From Cernens ardua (GTDB lineage Bacteria > Pseudomonadota > Gammaproteobacteria > Pseudomonadales > Halomonadaceae), in the NCBI RefSeq assembly GCF_051251085.1, contig NZ_JBPCZH010000002.1, positions 372,001 through 436,000 of the forward strand: 64,000 nucleotides of DNA, given 5' to 3'. The translations under genes were made by a program, and so were the position numbers. Below the pieces are notes generated by a model. The model worked only from the letters and a program-made list of their open reading frames with translations. It ran no database searches and was not told where the DNA came from. Of this stretch, positions 9,074 through 18,007 are shown in pieces. The stretch's first letter is position 1; each line of letters begins with the position of its first letter.

Positions 9074-9292
9074 TTAACGGGCGCGGTATACGATGCGTCC
9101 CTTGGACAGGTCGTAAGGAGTCAGCTCCACCTTTACTTTGTCGCCTGTCAGGATACGAATGTAGTTCTTGCGCATTTTGCCGGAAATATGGGCAGTCACA
9201 ATATGACCATTTTCCAGCTCTACGCGGAACATGGTATTGGGCAGGGTGTCAACAACAACACCTTCCATTTCAATATGGTCTTCACGTGCCAT
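9074..9292 (-). CDS. infA: Translation initiation factor IF-1
   Basis: 72-residue OB-fold protein that binds the ribosomal A site during initiation. The sequence MAREDHIEMEGVVVDTLPNT and the C-terminus DLSKGRIVYRAR are nearly universal, and 72 residues is the standard length. GGAGG precedes the ATG by 10 bases. It lies convergent to clpA and downstream of bpt on the same strand, as in Pseudomonas. Confidence 0.99.
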   Translation of the reverse strand: MAREDHIEMEGVVVDTLPNTMFRVELENGHIVTAHISGKMRKNYIRILTGDKVKVELTPYDLSKGRIVYRAR

Positions 9293-9589
9293 GTAGGCCT
9301 TTCCTCCAAGGATAATTCAGTTCGAACTTGCAAAGCGCGCCAGTTGTTTACCCTTCTATAATTCGGGGGAAACAAAACAAGGCGATAATGATAAGCAGCA
9401 GGTGCGAAGAGCGGGGTGACGTGTGTCGATTATGCCCTGATAGCTGCATGACTACGCTTTTCATCGCCGCGAGCGAAGTTCATTACCGCATGATTAAGAG
9501 GGCGGGTCGCTTGTCGGCGTGGCAAGAGTGGCGAGATTATGCCATATTTCAGGCATGGGGCAAAGTGGATTATTGTTTTAGTTGAATGA

Positions 9590-10321
9590 TTAATCAAGAC
9601 GATGCCATTGGCGATTTTCGAGATATTCCAGTGGTCTATAGTTTCCCTTGTAGTTCATCTTTGGGCTGGCGTTGATCCAATACCCTAGATAGACATATGG
9701 AAGCGCCATCTTACGGGCCTGTTCTATCTGCCACAAAATGGCAAAGCTGCCAAGCGATCGACGTTCATATTCACGTTCGGGGGCGAAAAACGTATAGATG
9801 GCCGATATCCCATCTTCCAGTAGATCGACTACCGCGACAGCTACAAGCTCTTCTTTCAGACGGAATTCAATCATACGTGAGAAAGAGAATGAAGAGGTTA
9901 GAAACGAACGGTATTGTGCTTCATCCGGTGGGAACATGTCGCCATCCGTATGTCTGCCATTGATATAACGCTGATACAAGGCAAAATGCGTTTCGTTGAA
10001 TATGGCGGGAACGATATGGGTTGTGAGATCAGCATTACGATTGGCCGTTTTGCGTTGGGTTCGATCGGGCTGAAATACATCCACAGGAATACGGGCTGAC
10101 AGGCATGCCTGACACTCTGAGCAATGTGGGCGATACAGATGTAGACCGCTACGACGAAATCCTTTATCTGTCAGGGCCTGATAAAGCGCATCAGTGACAT
10201 CCCTTTCCGGATCCAGAAAGAGTGTACTGGCGTTATTACCGTCAATGTAGCTGCACGAGTGCTCGGGCGTTATGAAAAAACGTAGAGTTGGATCTCGAAA
10301 GAGTATTTCTTCCAAACTCAT
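9590..10321 (-). CDS. bpt: Aspartate/glutamate leucyltransferase Bpt
   Basis: Transfers leucine from Leu-tRNA to N-terminal Asp or Glu of proteins, creating a primary N-degron for ClpS. It has 243 residues, the usual length for the family. The N-terminal ATE domain carries the cysteines in RPHCSECQACLSARIPV (about 65-81). The C-terminal GNAT-like half contains LPYVYLGYWINASPKMNYKGNYRP near 209-232, the family signature. Its neighbours infA, clpA/clpS and aat form the N-end-rule cluster. Confidence 0.95.
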   Translation of the reverse strand: MSLEEILFRDPTLRFFITPEHSCSYIDGNNASTLFLDPERDVTDALYQALTDKGFRRSGLHLYRPHCSECQACLSARIPVDVFQPDRTQRKTANRNADLTTHIVPAIFNETHFALYQRYINGRHTDGDMFPPDEAQYRSFLTSSFSFSRMIEFRLKEELVAVAVVDLLEDGISAIYTFFAPEREYERRSLGSFAILWQIEQARKMALPYVYLGYWINASPKMNYKGNYRPLEYLENRQWHRLD

Positions 10322-10614
10322 GGCAATTGCCTCATCGTGTCTTTGGCGTGATAGTTATTCATGCTTGAATTGTCGTAATCGATAGATTTAGTCTACCTTT
10401 GTAATCCAACGTTATTCAACATTATTGTTAATGCTACTGATGTCGTTAATGAGTGATTCGCCTGTAAATTCGTCCCTGAGAGAAATCGCCATAAACAGAG
10501 TTCCCCTCGCATTCAAGAAAGCCCCCTCTTTTAGACCTGCTTGATTATCGGCCACGTTTACTAAAAGTTTAGCGAGCAATCATAATTTCACCGCATGAAT
10601 TTGGCGCAAATGTA

Positions 10615-11502
10615 TCAAAAACCAAATTGGGCACGATATGGCGTAATATCGGCTTTCCATGACGAGGGTTTTTCGCTGCGAAGAGCAGCAATCAGGAGTT
10701 GCAATTCGTGGTAATTCGTTCCGGAGGACGACGTGCTGGGCGCGATAGCGTGTCTGCTGGATGCAAAATGAGTTTGCGTAATAGCGGTATTCTCAAATGC
10801 GTTTTTTTCTGTCTGATCTTCAATCATGGGAACGGCACGTATGGATGACGTTAACTGCTGACAAAACGCGTTGCGGGAAATTTCTTCTGCGCCCAGGCTT
10901 TCCAAATGGGGCGTATGCATTTGGCAGTCAATCAGATCAAATCCGGCGAGATCAAGTAAGCGTGTAAAAAGGGTAAATGCTACTTTCGAGGCATCATTCA
11001 TGCGTGAAAACATGGATTCACCAAAAAAGACAGTACCAAGTGCCACTCCATAGAGCCCACCGACAAGACTGTCTTCGTGCCACACTTCCACGGAGTGTGC
11101 GTACCCAAGCTGATGCAGCCTGATATAGGCGTCCATCATGTCATCAGTAATCCATGTGCCATCATCATGACCCGTTGCACAGGCGTGGATGATTCGGTGG
11201 AAATCATGATCTATGGTGACGCAGAAGCCACCATTACGGATACGCTTCTTTAGACTGCGTGTAATTCGTAACGAGTCGGGGAAGAGCACCATGCGAGGAT
11301 CGGGTGACCACCACAGTAGGGGCTCTCCAGGGCTATACCATGGAAAAATGCCACGCTGGTAGGCCGTCAATAGCCATTCAGGGGTAAGCCTTCCGCCAGC
11401 TGCCAATAAACCGGATGGTTGTTCCATCGCATCGTCGACCGAAGGGAAGTCCGGGGCGTCGGTGGTGTCATCCAGCCATGGCAATAATGTGGGCACAGGC
11501 AT
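10615..11502 (-). CDS. aat: Leucyl/phenylalanyl-tRNA-protein transferase Aat, with C-terminal extension
   Basis: Adds Leu or Phe to N-terminal Lys or Arg, making ClpS substrates. From the ATG at 11502 (MPVPTLLPWL) the protein has 295 residues; in-frame ATG 11514 and TTG 11547 are alternatives. Family motifs are GLLAAGGRLTPEWLLTAYQRGIFPWY, WWSPDPRMVLF, GTWITDDMMDAY, GGLYGVALG..FFGESMF and DLIDCQMHTPHLESLGAEEI. The family is about 230 residues; an extra 70 or so residues follow the conserved end, Ser/Thr/Ala-rich then helical. AAGGAG lies only one base from the 11502 ATG, so the exact start is uncertain. Confidence 0.93.
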   Translation of the reverse strand: MPVPTLLPWLDDTTDAPDFPSVDDAMEQPSGLLAAGGRLTPEWLLTAYQRGIFPWYSPGEPLLWWSPDPRMVLFPDSLRITRSLKKRIRNGGFCVTIDHDFHRIIHACATGHDDGTWITDDMMDAYIRLHQLGYAHSVEVWHEDSLVGGLYGVALGTVFFGESMFSRMNDASKVAFTLFTRLLDLAGFDLIDCQMHTPHLESLGAEEISRNAFCQQLTSSIRAVPMIEDQTEKNAFENTAITQTHFASSRHAIAPSTSSSGTNYHELQLLIAALRSEKPSSWKADITPYRAQFGF

Positions 11503-12406
11503 GCTCCTTCGCATAACGAAAACATAGGGTGATTCGCACACTAACAAGATTGAAAAAGGGAGATTGTCTTTTCATTTTTCCTCCCCATAAAATGCACAAA
11601 TAGAATACGCTACTGACGGGTTCAGCAAAACCATCTTCCCTAATACCCATGAAGGCAGAAGCATACGTGTGAAGCGCGAGGGAGCAACCACTCTTCGATT
11701 GAAAGTATTCCATTCGCTTGAAACATTCATCGGTTCACTGTTTCCTGCTAGGATAATGCCTTTAATGTGATATTTTTCGCCATCTGACAAAGTGTTACAG
11801 ACACCTGAATAGCAAATGTTGTATAAGTAACGGCTTGTTTGAGTGTGGGGGAGGGCGGTTATTGTCTCTTTTTCCTCTTGTGTCGGTGCGGATTTTAGTC
11901 TGAAAGTCACGGGTTTTTATCTGAAACTGAATGTGGACATGGAGCGGCTAAAAGAGTGGTATTTCGCTCTTCTCATCTGCGTCAGTATATGATGATATAT
12001 ACAGGTAACGCCTTGTTGATAAGTACATATGAGCAATGCAGCTCAATTTTTTCGTACGTTGCAATAAAGAAGATGAAAATTACGCAGAAAGCAATGTGTT
12101 GTAAGGAATTACGTGTAGGCAACCACGCATAAATAGGCAACCACGCATAAAAATGGCACGTCAGAGTCGGTGCTCCAAATTGGTTGCTTCAAATAGATAG
12201 CATGGTGTAGATACGCAGCGCCAATGGGAAAGCGAAAGAGTGGCTTTTCATGGATGGCATTGATGAACGTCAGGATTGATCCAATTCACCATGGCAGCAA
12301 CGGGTTTAGACCGTGATTGGCTGCCCTGGGTTGCTGGGAAATCAGCAGTTTCAAGCGGTGATACCCTCCAACGAAGGCGTGTTACCCATATGATAGAGCG
12401 TCTGGT
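11503..12406. other. Long AT-rich gap between aat and ftsK
   Basis: About 0.9 kb between divergent genes. A minus-strand open frame of 112 codons (11572-11910) has no recognisable family features and begins TTTCGG-poor with no clear ribosome-binding site, so I do not call it. Thioredoxin reductase (trxB) lies here in Pseudomonas; no CxxC active-site motif or Rossmann motif was found. A perfect 18-bp tandem repeat is at 12116-12151. Confidence 0.6.
12116..12151. repeat. Perfect 18-bp tandem duplication
   Basis: TAGGCAACCACGCATAAA occurs twice in direct succession (12116-12133, 12134-12151), about 255 bases upstream of ftsK. Confidence 0.9.
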
Positions 12407-15400
12407 ATGGCGCGTAGGGGATTTACATTGAGTGTCAAAAAAAGACCACAATCATCTACAAGTCGCAAAAGCAGGCCGGTCCAGACACGCAAGGCAAAAG
12501 CCCGTCAATCTCAGACCAAGAAGGCGGTGAATAAGAGCTCGCCGCAAGCTCGTAGTAATGCCAGAGCCTCAAAGCGCGCTGTGACTCAGGGCAAGCGTCA
12601 GCAGGCGCTGGCGCGTTCTACCGAGCGAACACAGCATGAAGCATCGGAGCGCTTTAGTCGTACGCTTCAGGGGACCACCAAAGAGGGTGTGGCTATTGTC
12701 ATGCTCGCTATCTGTGCTTTCCTGTTGCTGGCACTATGCAGTTATTCAAGCGCTGATCCTGGTTGGTCCAGTAGTGGTCCGCAAGCGGGCGTCAGTAACT
12801 GGATGGGCCAGACCGGTGCATTAATCTCCAATTATTTGCTCTCCTTTTTGGGGACGTCTTCCCTGTGGATTCCCGCACTGTTTGGTTTCATGGGCTGGCG
12901 TCTTTTTTCGATAGATGCGGCTGTACTGGTTTGGGATCCCATGCGGCTGGGGATACGATTTGTCGGTTTGATACTGACGCTGACAGGCTCTTCAGTCCTC
13001 TTTGATCTGTCGCCACTCTCTGATTATGCCAATTTGCCTTCCAAGGCTGGTGGCATTGTAGGCCAACAGATGTCTCAGGATATTGGCAACATGTTTGGCC
13101 ATTATGGCACGGTGCTGGCCGCTTTGGTCATGCTGTTGTGTGGTATGCCTCTATTGTTCAACCGGTCGTGGGGGAATATTGCTCAGGCTGTTGGTACCGC
13201 AGCAAGCCAGTTCGCACTGTTTCTCATGGTCAAGGCCAAATGGATTCGTGCCAAGCTTGATCGGAAATCGCAGGATTCCGCGGATGATGATATTTCCCTG
13301 GAAAAAGACGCCAGTGCATACTCTCCCGAGCAGTCCGAGGACGATATTCTTTTCCAGGAAAGTGAAAAACGTCAGGGGAATCGTATCCTTGCGGCATTGC
13401 GTCGGGTGGGTGAGTTTTTCAAGCGTGATAGCCGGCGTGCTCCTTTATTGCCTTATGGTGAAGAGCATCCCGATGCCTATCATGATGACTCCGCTCATGG
13501 GGTGAATAGTCTTCACGCCTCTGGCACGCAGGAATATGGTGGCCGGGAATATGACCGCCGCCCTCCATCCGACTACGACAGTTATCCACGGGGCACTGAA
13601 GATCCCTATAGCTACCATGATGATACACGTCCCCATGATATTCCATGGGAGGAAGTAGACCACATGCCTTCACGTCGAACTCGTGATGATCTGCGTGAAC
13701 AGGACCCGTATGTGCAGGCCCGGTATGAGGACAATACTTCTTATGGTGACGCGTTTGATTCAGATCGGCGTAAGCCTTCTCGTTACGACGATTGGCCATT
13801 GCGTCATATTGGTGAATATCAGTCCAATGCACGTCATGATGCCCCCGATGAAGAAGCGTCGGATGTTTATGCAACGCCGGGGGCGTCTGCCTATGGGGAT
13901 CATGGTTCTCATCGATATGGTGATTCAGTAGAAACACGCTCAAGGGAAACATCGCCTCCTGTTTCCGATGCTGAACCATCTGAGCCTCACAGCGCCTGGC
14001 CAAAACATCATGCGGCTTATTTCTCTTCACGTCCGCCTGTAACGGTCGATAGTTTGAAGGCTCATGACTCCAGATCCACTGATCGTCATGAAGATAACGC
14101 AACATTGTGGGGTAGCCCTGCATCTTCAGTATCTTCCGAGTCCGCCACAGGTTTTCAAAGCGGCGATAATAGTGCGAGTGAAGTATCGCATGGTCATACC
14201 TCTGGGCTAGAAAAGGCCGCCACAGGTCATGCAGCAATGGGAAGTGCCCGTGATACAGTGCGTACCACAGGGAATGATGCTGGCAATGGCTCAATACCTG
14301 CCGAGGGATCGCCCTCCAATGTTATCCAGCTGAATCGGTTTGCAAAATCAGGTCCGCAACGTCCTTCTGTATCTTCCGCCGTAGAGCCAGGCTCTTCGTC
14401 AGAAGCAACTTCTGCGGCTGCCCGGCAGGATTCGGGGTCCTCAGACCATGTGCCGCATTCAGGCGAACATTTGTTGCCGACGGACTATGCGCCTACTTTT
14501 GACAAAGAGTTACGGGCTTCTGATGCTCATGAAGACACAACGCGTGCTCACGAAGATACAGCGCGCGAGAATAGTGCGGGTGACGATCATGCGCCGACTT
14601 CTGCGGATAAAGTATCTCGTGAAGGCCTGACGAATACGTCTTTTGATACTCGGGATTCGCAATCAGAGAGGGAGCGGGCGTGGGATACCGAAGGAGATGT
14701 GACGCGTCGGCGCATACCTGAAGCATTTTCGGCACATTCATCTGCTTCTGATGGATCTCAAACTGAAGCTTCTCACCCCGAAGCATTCCGCACAGATGAA
14801 GGCGCATCTCCCGCTTCTGATGATGCTCAGTCTGGAAATTTGCCGACCAACGCAGGGCAGTCAGACATAACGCCTGATATGGGGAATGCCTCTTCGGCGG
14901 TTGGCGCCTCACCCTTGCCAAACAAACCCCGTATTCGTGTCGGGGGGAACCAATCTTACCCTGCCAGCACGAGTGAGAACGGCAGTGAGACGAGTGCAGA
15001 ACGTGGCTATCAATCATCCGTGTCCTCCACGGCTGCACATGAAAATACGCCACGTACTCCGGAGGCCCCCTGGGGCACGCCCAATGCTTCACATAGGAAT
15101 CATCAAAGTCAGAACGAAGGTGATTCTGTCCATGACGGGCAGGCTAATACGGGGACGTCTCAGCTTGCATCCATGGAACGTCAAGGGCATAACGCGGAAT
15201 TTCAAGAGCACAAAGAGGGTGAGAAAGGCCTTTTCGGTAATAAACCAGAGGAGGCTACAGATGAGCTGGCTGCTGTGCAGCCGGTTGCACCGGAAACATC
15301 TGCCCCCCCACAACGGCCTGTAGAGCAACCGCCCATAGCTTCCGCTCAGCCGCCATCGCCGTCGAGTGCATCAGTGTCTGAAACACCTGTCGGTGGGGCT

Positions 15401-16975
15401 GCTCCCTTGAAAGTGTGGACAGTGGATCAATTGCAAAATCAAGGCGGCAATGGAGATTCCATTGCGCTCGAGGGCGAAATGCCGTCTACACGTCTACTTA
15501 CGCCAGCCGATGAAGCCCAGCCTTCCTATACACAGGAAGAACTGGACGAGATGGGTAACCTGTTGGAAACCCGCCTGCATGAATTTGGCGTCAAGGCTAC
15601 CGTGGTGAAGGTTTCTCCTGGCCCAGTCATTACGCGTTTTGAAATTGAACCGGCGGCAGGCGTCAAAAGCTCCAAGATCAGTAATCTCGATAAGGATCTG
15701 GCGCGTTCACTGCTGGTGAAAAGTGTCAGGGTCATTGAGGTTATTCAGGGGCGTTCCACTGTCGGTATAGAGATTCCGAATCCCAAACGTGCAATGATTC
15801 GTCTGCGTCAGGTCCTTGAGTCACCGGTCTATGAAGATGCCAAATCGCCGGTGACCGTTGCATTGGGGCAAAATATCAGTGGCCAACCTGTGGTCGCTGA
15901 TCTTGGCAAGATGCCTCATGTGTTAGTGGCTGGTACCACCGGTTCCGGTAAGTCCGTTGGTGTCAATGCCATGTTGATTTCCATGTTGCTGAAATCAACA
16001 CCGGAAGAGGTCAGGATGATTCTGATTGACCCGAAAATGCTGGAATTGTCGGTCTACGACGACATTCCGCATCTATTGGCACCGGTGGTGACCGACATGA
16101 AAGAGGCTGCCAACTCATTGCGTTGGTGTGTGGCCGAAATGGAGCGCCGTTACAAACTGATGTCCAAAATGGGCGTACGTAATATTGCCGGCTTCAACGC
16201 GCGTCTGGATGAAGCGCATGCAGCAGGGGCTCAGATTGCTGATCCGCTGTGGGACCCGGAACCATGGCAGGCGAGCCAACCTCATCCAATGTTGGAAAAG
16301 CTCCCTTACATCGTCGTCGTCATTGATGAATTTGCCGACATGTTCATGATTGTGGGCAAGAAGGTGGAAGAACTTATTGCGCGCCTGGCCCAGAAAGCAC
16401 GTGCAGCAGGGATTCATCTGGTTCTGGCAACACAGCGTCCTTCCGTGGATGTGGTTACCGGATTGATTAAGGCAAATATTCCGTCCCGTATCGCTTTTCA
16501 GGTTTCATCCAAAATCGATTCGCGCACCATCCTTGATCAGGGTGGGGCTGAGAGCCTGTTGGGGCATGGTGATATGCTCTATTTGGCTGGTGGTGCAGGT
16601 ACTCCTGTACGTGTTCATGGTGCCTTCGTGGACGATGATGAGGTTCACCGTGTCGTTGAAGACTGGCGTGCCCGTGGCAAGCCTGAATATGTTGAGGAAA
16701 TCCTCTCTGGTGATGTGAGTGCGGATGCGTTGACTGGGCTCGAGTCCGAAGGGGATGGCAATTCTGATGCCGAGCAGGATGTTCTTTATGATGAAGCCGT
16801 TGCTTTTGTGACGAAAGCACAGCGTGTATCCGTGTCCTCTGTACAACGTAACTTCAAGATAGGCTACAACCGTGCTTCGCGATTGGTTGAAGCGATGGAA
16901 AAGGCGGGTGTTGTATCAAGCATGGGAACCAACGGTGCTCGTGAAGTATTGGTGTCAGCACCGCCACGTGATTGA
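12407..16975 (+). CDS. ftsK: DNA translocase FtsK
   Basis: Septum-anchored DNA pump that clears the chromosome terminus and activates XerCD at dif. It has 1522 residues (E. coli 1329). A basic N-tail of about 90 residues is followed by membrane helices at roughly 94-115, 136-158, 181-202 and 228-250. A hydrophilic linker of about 730 residues (roughly 285-1020), rich in Ser, Asp, His and Glu, comes next. The motor has Walker A GTTGSGKSVGVN near 1175 and Walker B YIVVVIDEFADM near 1300. The C-terminal gamma winged helix (SSVQRNFKIGYNRASRLVEAMEKAG) reads KOPS. An in-frame TTG at 12428 behind AGGGG is an alternative start. lolA and rarA follow. Confidence 0.97.
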   Translation: MARRGFTLSVKKRPQSSTSRKSRPVQTRKAKARQSQTKKAVNKSSPQARSNARASKRAVTQGKRQQALARSTERTQHEASERFSRTLQGTTKEGVAIVMLAICAFLLLALCSYSSADPGWSSSGPQAGVSNWMGQTGALISNYLLSFLGTSSLWIPALFGFMGWRLFSIDAAVLVWDPMRLGIRFVGLILTLTGSSVLFDLSPLSDYANLPSKAGGIVGQQMSQDIGNMFGHYGTVLAALVMLLCGMPLLFNRSWGNIAQAVGTAASQFALFLMVKAKWIRAKLDRKSQDSADDDISLEKDASAYSPEQSEDDILFQESEKRQGNRILAALRRVGEFFKRDSRRAPLLPYGEEHPDAYHDDSAHGVNSLHASGTQEYGGREYDRRPPSDYDSYPRGTEDPYSYHDDTRPHDIPWEEVDHMPSRRTRDDLREQDPYVQARYEDNTSYGDAFDSDRRKPSRYDDWPLRHIGEYQSNARHDAPDEEASDVYATPGASAYGDHGSHRYGDSVETRSRETSPPVSDAEPSEPHSAWPKHHAAYFSSRPPVTVDSLKAHDSRSTDRHEDNATLWGSPASSVSSESATGFQSGDNSASEVSHGHTSGLEKAATGHAAMGSARDTVRTTGNDAGNGSIPAEGSPSNVIQLNRFAKSGPQRPSVSSAVEPGSSSEATSAAARQDSGSSDHVPHSGEHLLPTDYAPTFDKELRASDAHEDTTRAHEDTARENSAGDDHAPTSADKVSREGLTNTSFDTRDSQSERERAWDTEGDVTRRRIPEAFSAHSSASDGSQTEASHPEAFRTDEGASPASDDAQSGNLPTNAGQSDITPDMGNASSAVGASPLPNKPRIRVGGNQSYPASTSENGSETSAERGYQSSVSSTAAHENTPRTPEAPWGTPNASHRNHQSQNEGDSVHDGQANTGTSQLASMERQGHNAEFQEHKEGEKGLFGNKPEEATDELAAVQPVAPETSAPPQRPVEQPPIASAQPPSPSSASVSETPVGGAAPLKVWTVDQLQNQGGNGDSIALEGEMPSTRLLTPADEAQPSYTQEELDEMGNLLETRLHEFGVKATVVKVSPGPVITRFEIEPAAGVKSSKISNLDKDLARSLLVKSVRVIEVIQGRSTVGIEIPNPKRAMIRLRQVLESPVYEDAKSPVTVALGQNISGQPVVADLGKMPHVLVAGTTGSGKSVGVNAMLISMLLKSTPEEVRMILIDPKMLELSVYDDIPHLLAPVVTDMKEAANSLRWCVAEMERRYKLMSKMGVRNIAGFNARLDEAHAAGAQIADPLWDPEPWQASQPHPMLEKLPYIVVVIDEFADMFMIVGKKVEELIARLAQKARAAGIHLVLATQRPSVDVVTGLIKANIPSRIAFQVSSKIDSRTILDQGGAESLLGHGDMLYLAGGAGTPVRVHGAFVDDDEVHRVVEDWRARGKPEYVEEILSGDVSADALTGLESEGDGNSDAEQDVLYDEAVAFVTKAQRVSVSSVQRNFKIGYNRASRLVEAMEKAGVVSSMGTNGAREVLVSAPPRD

Positions 16976-17009
16976 CACGCTGTCCGATGGCGAACCTGTT
17001 GCCAATATC

Positions 17010-17036
17010 AGGGCGTAATGCCTTGGGCATTTGCCC
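17010..17036 (+). other. Hairpin between ftsK and lolA
   Basis: AGGGC..AATGCC ttg GGCATT.GCCCT forms an 11-bp stem with a small internal bulge. No T-run follows, so it is not a standard terminator. It could be a processing or attenuation structure in the ftsK-lolA transcript. Confidence 0.5.
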
Positions 17037-17207
17037 TGGGGTATGATTGCAAAAGTGTCATGGTCCAATGCCTTATGATGCTCTTTTGCAGATGGATACA
17101 TTAGTGTCCACATACCCTAAATCTGACAAAGTCACATACCGGTGGGGAATAAATCGGGAAAAATTGAACAAGGACTTGTTTCAGGCGTCCAATACCCACA
17201 TCTCTTG

Positions 17208-17255
17208 TACATCGTTTTTCAAATACATCGTTTTGCAAGTACATCGTTTCGTTGA
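17208..17255. repeat. 16-bp tandem repeat, 3 copies
   Basis: Copies begin TACATCGTTT at 17208, 17224 and 17240 with varying last bases. The array ends in the ribosome-binding region of lolA, within 11 bases of its ATG. Confidence 0.85.
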
Positions 17256-17265
17256 AAGGAATCGA

Positions 17266-17916
17266 ATGATGCAGTTACGTAATCTGACAATTGGCATACT
17301 GGGTGGACTTTCACTGGCAGTGGCCTTACCCACAATGGTCACGCCTGTCATGGCTGATCCAAATCCTGCACAGCAGCTGACTCAACTGCTCGAACCTCTG
17401 CATACCTACTCCGCTGATTTCCATCAGGACATTCAGGGGGACAATGGTCAGGCTCAGCAAAGTTCGACTGGTCATATGTGGCTCGCGCGTCCGGGCAAAT
17501 TCCGCTGGGTGGTGAATGAGCCCTATGCACAGACGGTTGTTTCCGATGGGCAGAAAGTCTATCTCTACGATCCGGATCTTGAGCAGGTAACTGTTCGAAA
17601 ACTCGATCCCCGTGTTTCAGAAACTCCGGCATTGCTCCTGTCCGGCAGTGCTGATCAGCTGACCCACGACTACAATGTAAGTGAAACCAACGGTAACTCA
17701 GCGCATATCTTTACCCTTACGCCGAAATCCCACGGTAGCCTGTTTCAGTCGCTGGATATGACATTCACGGGTAATACGCTGACATCCTTGAATCTAACGG
17801 ATGCAACCGGGCAGAAAACCGTTATCAGCTTCAATCATGTCAAACCCAATGAGTCAATTGATCCGTCCCGTTTCGTTTTCCATATTCCAAAAGGCGCTGA
17901 TGTAGAAAATCAGTAG
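17266..17916 (+). CDS. lolA: Outer-membrane lipoprotein carrier protein LolA
   Basis: Periplasmic chaperone that takes lipoproteins from LolCDE to LolB. The ATG at 17266 (a second ATG follows at 17269) has GAAAGGA upstream and gives 217 residues (E. coli 203). A signal peptide, MMQLRNLTIGILGGLSLAVA ending around PVMADPNPAQQ, is cleaved near residue 29. The mature part contains the family segments LHTYSADFHQDIQG, GHMWLARPGKFRWVVNEPYAQTVVSDGQKVYLYDPDLEQVTVR and the C-terminal FVFHIPKGADV. ftsK-lolA-rarA is a conserved order in Pseudomonas. Confidence 0.96.
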   Translation: MMQLRNLTIGILGGLSLAVALPTMVTPVMADPNPAQQLTQLLEPLHTYSADFHQDIQGDNGQAQQSSTGHMWLARPGKFRWVVNEPYAQTVVSDGQKVYLYDPDLEQVTVRKLDPRVSETPALLLSGSADQLTHDYNVSETNGNSAHIFTLTPKSHGSLFQSLDMTFTGNTLTSLNLTDATGQKTVISFNHVKPNESIDPSRFVFHIPKGADVENQ

Positions 17917-18007
17917 TGGAAAGGAAATCCGATAAGAATCAGGTGAGACACGCAGTTGAAGGCATGCATCATGCCGATCCATTTCCAGTGAGTGAGGAAA
18001 AGCCAAC

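Noticed and set aside
8857..9315. Plus-strand open frame of 152 codons across the infA region
   Set aside because: It runs through two terminators and antisense to infA.
11572..11910. Minus-strand open frame of 112 codons upstream of aat
   Set aside because: No family features or clear ribosome-binding site; composition looks non-coding.
13419..14294. Minus-strand open frame of 291 codons inside ftsK
   Set aside because: Antisense to the FtsK linker; His-rich composition is a by-product of the linker codons.
14493..15092. Minus-strand open frame of 199 codons inside ftsK
   Set aside because: Shadow of the FtsK linker; no independent coding evidence.
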